Shown in pieces: positions 1 to 5,487 of a DNA stretch of 5,487 nucleotides. The DNA is taken from assembly GCA_023251335.1 (NCBI GenBank), contig JAHEZA010000207.1, forward strand, positions 1-5,487. The letters are read 5' to 3'. The notes below the pieces were generated by a model. That model was not told the origin of the DNA and did not search any database. It saw only the letters and a list, made by a program, of their open reading frames with translations. Origin of the DNA: Chitinophagaceae bacterium. GTDB lineage: Bacteria > Bacteroidota > Bacteroidia > Chitinophagales > Chitinophagaceae. Both the position numbers and the translations under genes were made by a program. The stretch's first letter is position 1, and every line of letters begins with the position of its first letter.

Positions 1-1293
1 GCGTCCAAAACATTTCACAATGCTGTTTTTCTGCAAACCAGGGATGGTAAATTTATTAGGAAAGACGAACCTTCGATGATGCTGGACAGCATGTGGGAGA
101 ATGTGGATGCAACATGGGTTGATGTAAATAATGATGGTAATCCTGACCTGGTAATAGCCACAGGAGGCAATGAATTTTATGGAAAAGACCAGCATCTTTT
201 ACCACTTCTTTATCTCAATGATGGAAAAGGGAATTTAACAAGAAAGGCCGATGCCTTCTTCGACATTTATACCACTCAAAGTGTAGTGGTTCCTTGTGAT
301 TTTAATGGAGATGGCAATATGGATTTATTTATTGGGGGCAGAACTGTGCCCTGGAATTACGGCGCCATTCCGCGCTCCTATTTATTGCAAAATGACGGAA
401 CCGGAAAGTTTGTGGATGTAACTCAAAAATATGCAAAGGAGCTGATGTCTCCGGGGATGGTAACAGATGCCCGGTGGTTGGATGTAAATAATGACGGCGA
501 AAAAGATTTAGTCCTTTGTTACGAGTGGGGCGGCATAGACGCATTTATGAATGATAAAGGTAGTTTTACGAGAAAAGTGCTTAGCGATAATAAAGGCTGG
601 TGGAATTTCATATTGCCCTGTGATCTTGACAATGATGGCAACGTTGATTTTATTGTGGGAAATCTTGGCTTGAACACAAAATTGAAAGCCTCCGACAAAG
701 AACCGGTTTCATTGTATTTTAATGATTTTGACGACAACGGAAAAAAAGAGCAGGTGCTTTCCTATTACGTTGCACATAAAGAGATTCCTTTTGCCACTAA
801 GCAGGAACTGGAAAAACAATTGCCCTTTTTGAAGAAGAAATTTTTGTACGCGGCGGATTTTGCAAAAACAGATCTTTATGCATTATTTGGAGAAGATAAA
901 ATTAACGGCGCCGAAAAATTAACTGTAAATTATTTTTCTAACGCGGTGTTGATGAATAAAGGCAATATGAAATTTGAGATGAAGCCTTTACCTTTTCAGG
1001 CACAGTTAAGTTCTTACAAGACCGCGATAATTGTAAATGCAAACAAGGATAGCTTGCCGGATATAATGATGATGGGAAATTATTATGACAGCAATGTAGA
1101 ATTGGGAAGAATTGACGGTGATTTTGGAACTATCCTGGTTAATAAAGGGAAAGGTGATTTTGAATATCAGCCATTAGATGGTCTTGTCGTTACAGGCCAG
1201 GTAAGGAACATACAACCTATTGAGATAAACAATCAAAAGGCTTTTATCTTAGCAAGAAACAACGATAGTCTTGTCGTTATAAAATTCAAATAA
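1..1293 (+). CDS. VCBS/FG-GAP repeat protein, CRTAC1-like, C-terminal part (5' end outside window)
   Basis: The reading frame is open from base 1, so the first in-frame ATG (position 76) is internal; 430 residues of the C-terminal part are visible. Four clear Ca-binding blade motifs of the D-x-N/D-x-D-G type occur at window residues about 41 (DVNNDGNPD), 100 (DFNGDGNMD), 161 (DVNNDGEKD) and 208 (DLDNDGNVD). A looser one follows near 242 (DFDDNGKKE) and a degenerate one near 345 (VNANKDSLPD). Such FG-GAP/VCBS repeats build an extracellular or periplasmic beta-propeller. The conserved tail (NLGLNTKLKAS, KKKFLYAADFA, NYFSNAVLMNKG, GTILVNKGKGDFEY) matches, from memory, the C-terminal half of the roughly 1,100-residue Bacteroidota proteins that also carry an ASPIC/UnbV domain; that domain would lie upstream. 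These proteins are exported and often lie near SusC/SusD genes, but their biochemical role is not established. The gene ends at TAA 1291-1293, 7 bases from the convergent neighbour. I am confident of the family but not of the function. Confidence 0.9.
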   Translation, partial: ASKTFHNAVFLQTRDGKFIRKDEPSMMLDSMWENVDATWVDVNNDGNPDLVIATGGNEFYGKDQHLLPLLYLNDGKGNLTRKADAFFDIYTTQSVVVPCDFNGDGNMDLFIGGRTVPWNYGAIPRSYLLQNDGTGKFVDVTQKYAKELMSPGMVTDARWLDVNNDGEKDLVLCYEWGGIDAFMNDKGSFTRKVLSDNKGWWNFILPCDLDNDGNVDFIVGNLGLNTKLKASDKEPVSLYFNDFDDNGKKEQVLSYYVAHKEIPFATKQELEKQLPFLKKKFLYAADFAKTDLYALFGEDKINGAEKLTVNYFSNAVLMNKGNMKFEMKPLPFQAQLSSYKTAIIVNANKDSLPDIMMMGNYYDSNVELGRIDGDFGTILVNKGKGDFEYQPLDGLVVTGQVRNIQPIEINNQKAFILARNNDSLVVIKFK

Positions 1294-1300
1294 GAGGGTA

Positions 1301-2230
1301 TTAAAAAACAGGATAGTAAAGTCTGGTAATCCATTTTGTGGTGTCCGTCTCTTCCATCCTGTTGGTAACTAAGGACTGAAAAGAAATAGCCGGGGCCATT
1401 TTGTGATAATCATTTGCATAATACCTCAATCGCTGTTCACCATTTATTACTGAGCGAACGCCTCCTTTTATTTCACCGGTCAATACATTACTATTCAATA
1501 CCATTTTTTTTAATTGAAAACTTCCTTTGGATTTCATATCTTTTTTAGTAGGAATTGCTACCATCGTTTCATAGACTGAAGGTCCGGTTTGGTGTACATT
1601 CAGCATTGGATAATTGTTCTCTTCCACGTCGTTTTCTTTAATGTAGCCATGTAAGGAATCAATCATACTATAGATTTCATTGGTAGAAGGATAATGAGAG
1701 AAAACATTTTTTAAAGAAATTAACGAAGAGTCTGTTATTTTTTCTTCTTTGACATTCATTCCATAAATATTTACGGGATTATTAAACCGATTTTGAATTG
1801 AATCCACCAATATCTTTATGTCTCTTTGTATTTTATTTAATTGAAAGTACTTTCCCAATCTTTTAAAAGGATTCACAGGAAACTGATATTCTGAAGCCCA
1901 AATGAATTGAGTAGAATCCTGGCCAAAACCCGTAAATTGAAGATACCCTTCCAGAGAATCGTTATTATTAAAAACAGTAGTTTCAACCGCGTCCAACAGA
2001 ATTTTATTGATTCTAAAAATGTTATTTTGAAATTGATAAGTAGAATCATTTATTATTTTGCCCGGCCACCATGATTGCCATTCATTTTTATGAATTATTT
2101 TTCTTGTCACTGCGGTGGGCGTTACGTTAGCAGTATTTTGATAAGTGAAATTTTTGGTCGCAGGGATAAACAAATAAAGAAGAATAAAAGCAATAATAAG
2201 GAATCCAATAACACCAATTAGTTTTTTCAT
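1301..2230 (-). CDS. Membrane-anchored SRPBCC-like / GyrI-like effector-binding domain protein
   Basis: This 309-residue protein starts with MKKL and a single hydrophobic segment (residues about 3-22, rich in Ile, Leu and Phe), which is probably an N-terminal membrane anchor with the rest in the periplasm. Residues about 35-150 resemble an SRPBCC/polyketide-cyclase-like region, with a WQSWWPGK motif near residue 51 and NPFKRLGKY near 121. Residues about 155-309 resemble the AraC effector-binding (GyrI-like) fold, including NNYPMLNVHQ, YETMVAIP, GEIKGG and the terminal DTTKWITRLYYPVF. The recalled Bacteroidota family has this same architecture. There is no DNA-binding domain, so this is not a classical AraC regulator; the fold suggests binding of a small hydrophobic or cationic ligand, but the ligand is unknown. 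An ATG 36 bases upstream (2266) would add 12 residues. I prefer 2230 because a promoter-like element overlaps the upstream ATG and because MKKL followed directly by the anchor is typical. The gene is monocistronic within the window. Confidence 0.75.
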   Translation of the reverse strand: MKKLIGVIGFLIIAFILLYLFIPATKNFTYQNTANVTPTAVTRKIIHKNEWQSWWPGKIINDSTYQFQNNIFRINKILLDAVETTVFNNNDSLEGYLQFTGFGQDSTQFIWASEYQFPVNPFKRLGKYFQLNKIQRDIKILVDSIQNRFNNPVNIYGMNVKEEKITDSSLISLKNVFSHYPSTNEIYSMIDSLHGYIKENDVEENNYPMLNVHQTGPSVYETMVAIPTKKDMKSKGSFQLKKMVLNSNVLTGEIKGGVRSVINGEQRLRYYANDYHKMAPAISFQSLVTNRMEETDTTKWITRLYYPVF

Positions 2231-2526
2231 CACAGCAAATTTTATAATTGCTGCAAAGTAATTCATAGCGCGGTAATTAAGTCAAATGAATTCTTAAATT
2301 TAGACGAAACTACAGTTGCAAGTAAGCCTTAAAAAATTTATATTTTTTTATTGATTGAAGAAAGAAATTCGATATTATATGTCATGCCGGCTTATAGTTG
2401 TTGTCCGCTTTTGGGAAAATAAAAATCTTCATTAATTATTTGTTTACTGTTTGGCAGCTCGCGGATTAATTCATTTCGGACAGGAAAATTGATTCGTTTT
2501 TTTTGACATCTAATTGAGTTATTATT
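2231..2526. other. AT-rich intergenic region of about 300 bases
   Basis: This stretch lies downstream of the deaminase gene and upstream of the effector-binding protein gene, both on the minus strand. Its left end holds the putative promoter. Near 2331-2350 there is a run of A and T with partial A/T-only symmetry, and an eight-T run occurs at about 2497-2504. I see no strong stem followed by a T-run, so no intrinsic terminator is called. The only open frames are 16-18 codons long and lack support. I see no tRNA, repeat array or riboswitch signature. Confidence 0.6.
2254..2286 (-). promoter_or_regulatory. Putative Bacteroidota-type promoter for the effector-binding protein gene
   Basis: Read on the minus strand, TTTG (plus-strand 2283-2286) is followed after 21 bases by TTACTTTG (plus-strand 2254-2261). 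This resembles the Bacteroidota -33/-7 consensus TTTG / TAnnTTTG, with one mismatch in the -7 box and a spacer near the usual length. Transcription would begin roughly 15-20 bases before the ATG at 2230. The element covers the alternative ATG at 2266, which supports the shorter start. It was found by eye; such short motifs arise by chance in AT-rich DNA. Confidence 0.4.
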
Positions 2527-3258
2527 TTATTTATTTTGTAGAAGACTTGCCGCTTCTTCATCCAAATAAACGCCAAAGTTTTTGTGCCTTCGTAATAAAC
2601 TGGCGGGAAACTCTTCAGAAATTTCTCCTTCCAAAACTCTTTGAACAATGGCTGCTTTCTTATTGCCACTTACCAACAGAATTATGTGTCGGGATTCTAT
2701 TATGTCTGCAATTCCTAAAGTGATACCGTGCGTAATTTCCCGGGTTTGTTTAAAATATTTTTGTCCTATTTGCTGTGTTATTTTATCTATCTCAGATGTG
2801 TGCGAATGCAAAGAAGGATCTGTTCCAGGCTCATTCATTCCTACGTGTCCATTCATCCCAAGCCCGACAATAGCAATGTCAATACCGCTGTGCTCTTTTA
2901 TGAAATCATTTGTTTTCTGAATTTCATTTTGAATATCTTTTGCTTTGCCATCAAAAAAACTAATTCTTTTTTCATCGATGCTTAATGGTATCAATAAATC
3001 ATTATTTAAATGATGTCTGCAACTCCCTTCATCATCCCCGTTCATTCCAAGCCATTCATCCAGTCCGACAAAATACCAGTCCGAGGCATCTATATTTTTT
3101 TGATTTATCGTTTCAATCATTTCTTTATATAAACCTTTCGGGCTGTCCCCGGACGCGGGGGACAATACCGGATTTTTTAGTGGCGCAATAATTTCCATTA
3201 CCTCGTCCGCGGCTTTTGCCGACATGGATTCATAATTATTTTCTACAAAAATTTGCAT
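2527..3258 (-). CDS. nagB: Glucosamine-6-phosphate deaminase (NagB family, short form)
   Basis: The family reaction converts glucosamine-6-phosphate to fructose-6-phosphate plus ammonia in the cytoplasm, the last step of amino-sugar catabolism. The 243-residue length matches short, Bacillus-type NagB; the longer E. coli enzyme (266 residues) has a C-terminal extension with allosteric residues that is absent here. Visible motifs are the phosphate loop SGDSPKGLY (residues 36-44), GLDEW with the presumed catalytic Asp67, GLGMNGHVGMNEPG (132-145) with His138 and Glu143, and the second phosphate-contacting loop VSGNKKA (196-202). Position 136 is Asn where E. coli has Asp141. NGHVGMNEPG separates it from 6-phosphogluconolactonase, which usually reads GEDGHTAS. 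A related amino-sugar phosphate isomerase/deaminase, for example one acting on galactosamine-6-phosphate, cannot be excluded. The ATG at 3258 has an A-rich leader with AGAAAG but no strong Shine-Dalgarno sequence. It lies 43 bases after the oxidoreductase stop and is probably co-transcribed with it. Confidence 0.88.
   Translation of the reverse strand: MQIFVENNYESMSAKAADEVMEIIAPLKNPVLSPASGDSPKGLYKEMIETINQKNIDASDWYFVGLDEWLGMNGDDEGSCRHHLNNDLLIPLSIDEKRISFFDGKAKDIQNEIQKTNDFIKEHSGIDIAIVGLGMNGHVGMNEPGTDPSLHSHTSEIDKITQQIGQKYFKQTREITHGITLGIADIIESRHIILLVSGNKKAAIVQRVLEGEISEEFPASLLRRHKNFGVYLDEEAASLLQNK
3144..3164. repeat. GC-rich perfect inverted repeat inside nagB
   Basis: TGTCCCC (3144-3150) and GGGGACA (3158-3164) form a perfect 7-bp stem with a 7-base loop, ggacgcg. 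It lies in the codons for L-S-P-A-S-G-D-S (residues about 32-39), the conserved phosphate loop. It is much richer in G and C than the surrounding coding sequence, which is mostly AT-rich. The encoded residues fit the family, so the reading frame is intact. Confidence 0.75.
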
Positions 3259-3301
3259 GGATTTTTATTGTTTTCTTTCTAAAAATAAGCTTATCACTCT
3301 C

Positions 3302-4822
3302 TTACAATTCCAACTTTCCCCATCCGTCCCTATACTCTCTTTTTACAAATTGATTGGCTGGTTCAAAATTGGTAATGCGCATATTGGCTCCATCCCATTT
3401 GTAAGTGATATAACGCCCGGGAGTGGTAATGTCTTCCACATCTCCATAAACAGGGTCGTGTCTTTTTGTTTTTTCACGTAGGTTGAAGCTGCGCAGTAAT
3501 AAATTACCCATCAATACAGTTTCGGTTAACGGTCCTGCATACCCGACAAACGGAGAATCTACTTCTGCATTACCATAACCTGCAATGCACGCATCAATCC
3601 ATTGCCACCAATGCCCATCCATCCCACCTTCTATCCGCGGATATTTTTTAGGTATATTCACATCTTTATTTAAAGAAAGTGGTAACAATCTTGGATGGCT
3701 TCCTCCCCACCCGCATGAAATTTTTCCTTTTTTTCCAATAAATAAAGTGCCCCCTTCAAAATCATTTTCTTCCGGAACATCTGCCAGCGCTTCATTTTCA
3801 TTTACATCGGGATCCAGTTCATCAGGCCTTTCAGGGATGATACCTCCGTCCATCCAATACAATTTTAATTCACGGCCGTCTTTTAAAATAAATTTGTAAC
3901 GAAGCTTTGTCGAAACCGGAATGCTTTCAGGATAATCACTTTCTTTGAAGATACCTGAATAAATGGTGCTGGCGCTGCAGGTAACTTCTGTCGGATAACC
4001 CAAGTCCAATAATTTAAACGACGGACCAATTATATGACAAGCCATATCACCTAAGGCACCTGTACCAAACTTCCACCAGCCACGCCAATTGAAAGGTACG
4101 AGGTTGTCAATGTAATCTGTTTTTGGAGCAGTGCCAAGCCAAAGATCCCACTGTAATTCTTTCGGTACCGGTGGCTTGTCTGTGGGCCATGGAATTCCCT
4201 GCGGCCACACTGGCCGATTGGTCCAGTTATATACATGAGTGATATCGCCGATTAGGCCAGCCTCAAACCATTCTCTTAGAGTACGCATTCCATCGCAGGA
4301 TGCGCCCTGGTCTCCCATTTGTGTAACTACTTTATATTTTTCAGCTGCCTGTGTGAGTATGCGTGCTTCATAAATATCATGCGTCAGTGGTTTTTGCAGG
4401 TACAGGTGTTTTTTCATTTTCATGGCACTCAATCCTACTATAGCATGATTGTGATCCGGAATGGCAACAGAAACAGCATCAAAATTCTTGTGTTCTTTTT
4501 CAAACATTTCACGCCAGTCGTGATAAAATCCCGCGTTAGGAAATTCTTTTCGTCTGGGTGCCGCCATCCGGTCATCCACATCGCAGAGAAAAGCAATCAC
4601 CGCATTTTTCTTAGGTGCAGAAGCATAATGATGAATATCATTTTCTCCTTCACCACCACATCCTACGGCGGCAATATATAATTTGTCACTCGGCGCCACA
4701 TACCCCTTACCTCCCAAGACATGACGGGGAACAATAGAAAACGCTGCTGCAGTAAGGGCAGTATTTTTAATAAAATCTTTTCGGCTTACCAGGTTATTTC
4801 CCGGTATAGTTTTTTCTTCCAT
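3302..4822 (-). CDS. Gfo/Idh/MocA family oxidoreductase with Tat-like leader
   Basis: This 506-residue protein is of the secreted, sugar-active dehydrogenase type common in Bacteroidota and Planctomycetota. Residues 13-19 (SRKDFIK) followed by a short hydrophobic stretch (20-32) form a Tat-like leader, with Arg-Lys in place of the canonical Arg-Arg. A Rossmann motif VGCGGEG lies at 53-59 and Asp81 (LCDVDD) ends the second strand, which points to NAD(H). The catalytic-lysine motif is QKP at 143-145 instead of the commoner EKP. GDMACH (258-263) gives Asp259 and His263, the usual active-site region. The segments NWTNRPVWPQG, WDLWLG and WRGWW are hallmarks of this subfamily. The C-terminal substrate domain runs to the end (GYAGPLTETVLMGN, about 427-440). 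Members typically oxidise sugar hydroxyls or perform NAD-dependent glycoside cleavage; the substrate cannot be read from the sequence. It lies 96 bases after the DUF1080 gene and 43 bases before nagB, all on one strand. The ATG at 4822 has an A-rich leader. Confidence 0.9.
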   Translation of the reverse strand: MEEKTIPGNNLVSRKDFIKNTALTAAAFSIVPRHVLGGKGYVAPSDKLYIAAVGCGGEGENDIHHYASAPKKNAVIAFLCDVDDRMAAPRRKEFPNAGFYHDWREMFEKEHKNFDAVSVAIPDHNHAIVGLSAMKMKKHLYLQKPLTHDIYEARILTQAAEKYKVVTQMGDQGASCDGMRTLREWFEAGLIGDITHVYNWTNRPVWPQGIPWPTDKPPVPKELQWDLWLGTAPKTDYIDNLVPFNWRGWWKFGTGALGDMACHIIGPSFKLLDLGYPTEVTCSASTIYSGIFKESDYPESIPVSTKLRYKFILKDGRELKLYWMDGGIIPERPDELDPDVNENEALADVPEENDFEGGTLFIGKKGKISCGWGGSHPRLLPLSLNKDVNIPKKYPRIEGGMDGHWWQWIDACIAGYGNAEVDSPFVGYAGPLTETVLMGNLLLRSFNLREKTKRHDPVYGDVEDITTPGRYITYKWDGANMRITNFEPANQFVKREYRDGWGKLEL

Positions 4823-4867
4823 GACTTTTTATTTTTAATTATAAGATCGTACAAACTCAATTTCACA

Positions 4868-4877
4868 GATTTAAATC
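4868..4877. repeat. 10-bp palindrome in the DUF1080-oxidoreductase gap
   Basis: GATTTAAATC is a perfect palindrome in the 96-base gap between the DUF1080 stop and the oxidoreductase start. It sits in the context cacagatttaaatcagcg. It could be an operator half-pair or part of a dispersed intergenic repeat, but with A/T-rich content it may be chance. Confidence 0.3.
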
Positions 4878-4918
4878 AGCGTAAAAGGTAAAAAAAGTAT
4901 TTATGCGGAAATAGAATT

Positions 4919-5487
4919 TTACAATTTCCTAATCTTAATATTACGGTACCAAAGTTTACCGTTTTCTGTTCCCTGGAATGATATGTGGCCTTTCTTAAAA
5001 GTACCAAATCCGGGCCATTCAATAAACTTACTATTCTTAATCATAGCCATCCAATCCTCATCCCACATTTGTGTTTCCACTGTTTTATGCCCATTCATAT
5101 AAAAAGTAAGATGTCCGTTGTTAGCAACGATTTCATATTGGTTCCACAACGGTGCCGGGTTTACCCATTCCGTATCTGCAGAAATCAAATCGTACAGATC
5201 GCCCGCCCTGCATTTTAAAATTCGCCCATCATCATTGCACGCTAAATCTGCTATCTGCATTTCGGGGCCTGACTCGTAAGTATCTTTATATTCAGCAGAT
5301 TCATGTACATAAAACATGACACCGCTATTGGCGCATGGTTCCATCTTCCATTCCATCTTTAGATCGAAGTTTTCAAACTCGTCGTCAGTTACCAAGTCAG
5401 CAAAATCCTTATAGACACTTTTTGAATCTTTGTTGAGCATGATCATCCCATCCTGTACCTGCCATGCCTTGCCCGGCTCCTTTTCTA
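4919..5487 (-). CDS. DUF1080 / 3-keto-disaccharide hydrolase-family protein, C-terminal part (5' end outside window)
   Basis: The frame stays open upstream of the ATG at 5446 to the window edge (EKEPGKAWQVQDGMIML), so that ATG is internal and about 188 C-terminal residues are visible. The pattern WQVQDGMI, then FENFDLKMEWKM, NSGVMFYVHES, GPEMQIAD, WNQYEIVANNGHLTFYMNGH, and a final GHISFQGTENGKLWYRNIKIRKL is typical of DUF1080 (PF06439), a concanavalin-like beta-sandwich. The missing N-terminus would hold a signal peptide or lipobox and the usual LFNGKDLSGW-like segment. Characterised relatives cleave 3-keto-glycosides made by a partner dehydrogenase, so the adjacent Gfo/Idh/MocA gene fits as that partner. 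The protein is probably periplasmic or a surface lipoprotein, although its leader is not visible. The stop is TAA at 4919-4921. Other DUF1080 proteins have no known activity, so the reaction is inferred from family and neighbour. Confidence 0.87.
   Translation of the reverse strand, partial: EKEPGKAWQVQDGMIMLNKDSKSVYKDFADLVTDDEFENFDLKMEWKMEPCANSGVMFYVHESAEYKDTYESGPEMQIADLACNDDGRILKCRAGDLYDLISADTEWVNPAPLWNQYEIVANNGHLTFYMNGHKTVETQMWDEDWMAMIKNSKFIEWPGFGTFKKGHISFQGTENGKLWYRNIKIRKL

Noticed and set aside
76..1293. ATG at 76 as the true start of the VCBS protein
   Set aside because: The same frame is open from base 1 and its translation there (ASKTFHNAVFLQTRDGKF) continues the repeat-protein pattern, so the gene begins upstream of the window.
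2382..2432. Minus-strand 16-codon open frame (MKIFIFPKADNNYKPA) in the intergenic region
   Set aside because: It is too short, has no recognisable ribosome-binding site and no homology I recognise; an antisense 18-codon frame (2379-2435) overlaps it, as expected by chance.
2470..2505. Hairpin TTTC-ggacag-GAAA plus nearby T-run as a terminator after nagB
   Set aside because: The stem is only 4 pairs without bulges, and the T-run is on the plus strand, wrong for a minus-strand transcript ending here.
3276..3292. ATAAGCTTAT palindrome followed by T-run between oxidoreductase and nagB, as a terminator
   Set aside because: The palindrome has no loop, so the RNA stem would be only about 3 pairs and AT-rich; it is too weak for an intrinsic terminator.
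3585..3899. Plus-strand 104-codon open frame antisense to the oxidoreductase
   Set aside because: It is a low-complexity, Ser/Pro-rich translation of the reverse strand of a well-supported gene, with no recognisable domain. The same holds for the plus-strand frames at 2648-2985 and 4319-4681.
4830..4860. Internal promoter upstream of the oxidoreductase
   Set aside because: A TGAGTTTG box on the minus strand resembles TAnnTTTG, but there is no TTTG at the right distance upstream, so the match is not better than chance.
4919..5446. ATG at 5446 as the true start of the DUF1080 protein
   Set aside because: In-frame sequence continues to the window edge and contains WQVQDG, a conserved part of the DUF1080 fold.

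Overview
The window looks like a piece of a Bacteroidota chromosome, most probably Chitinophagaceae or a close relative. The reasons are AT-rich intergenic DNA, start codons without clear Shine-Dalgarno sequences (A-rich leaders instead), one site resembling the Bacteroidota TTTG / TAnnTTTG promoter, and protein types typical of that group: a large VCBS/FG-GAP repeat protein, a DUF1080 protein paired with a Tat-type Gfo/Idh/MocA oxidoreductase, and a membrane-anchored SRPBCC-like/effector-binding protein. The taxonomic call rests on recalled family resemblance, not on a search.

Layout. The left end (1-1293, plus strand) is the C-terminal part of a VCBS/FG-GAP repeat protein that starts outside the window. 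It converges, with only 7 bases between stop codons, on a minus-strand gene (1301-2230) for a protein with an N-terminal membrane anchor, an SRPBCC-like segment and a C-terminal GyrI/AraC-type effector-binding domain. Next is an AT-rich intergenic stretch of about 300 bases (2231-2526), which carries a plausible promoter for that gene. The right half is a minus-strand run of three genes in the order DUF1080 (4919-5487, cut by the window edge), Gfo/Idh/MocA oxidoreductase (3302-4822) and a NagB-type glucosamine-6-phosphate deaminase (2527-3258). The gaps are 96 and 43 bases, with no convincing internal promoter or terminator, so they are probably co-transcribed.

How the genes may work together. 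DUF1080 proteins (3-keto-disaccharide hydrolase family) and Gfo/Idh/MocA oxidoreductases are associated with oxidation-dependent glycoside cleavage: a sugar hydroxyl is oxidised to a ketone and the glycosidic bond is then broken. The oxidoreductase has a Tat-like leader and so may act outside the cytoplasm. The deaminase is cytoplasmic and feeds amino-sugar phosphates into glycolysis. The combination suggests, but does not prove, a small catabolic cassette for a glycoside or amino-sugar-containing substrate. No transporter, sugar kinase or NagA is visible here. The VCBS protein and the effector-binding protein lie on the other side of the intergenic gap and have no demonstrated link to the cassette.

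Nothing here amounts to a clearly undescribed system. The items most worth a second look are the DUF1080-Gfo-NagB grouping, a GC-rich perfect inverted repeat inside nagB over the phosphate-loop codons, and key-residue variations in the enzymes. No RNA genes, CRISPR arrays, insertion sequences or intrinsic terminators were recognised.
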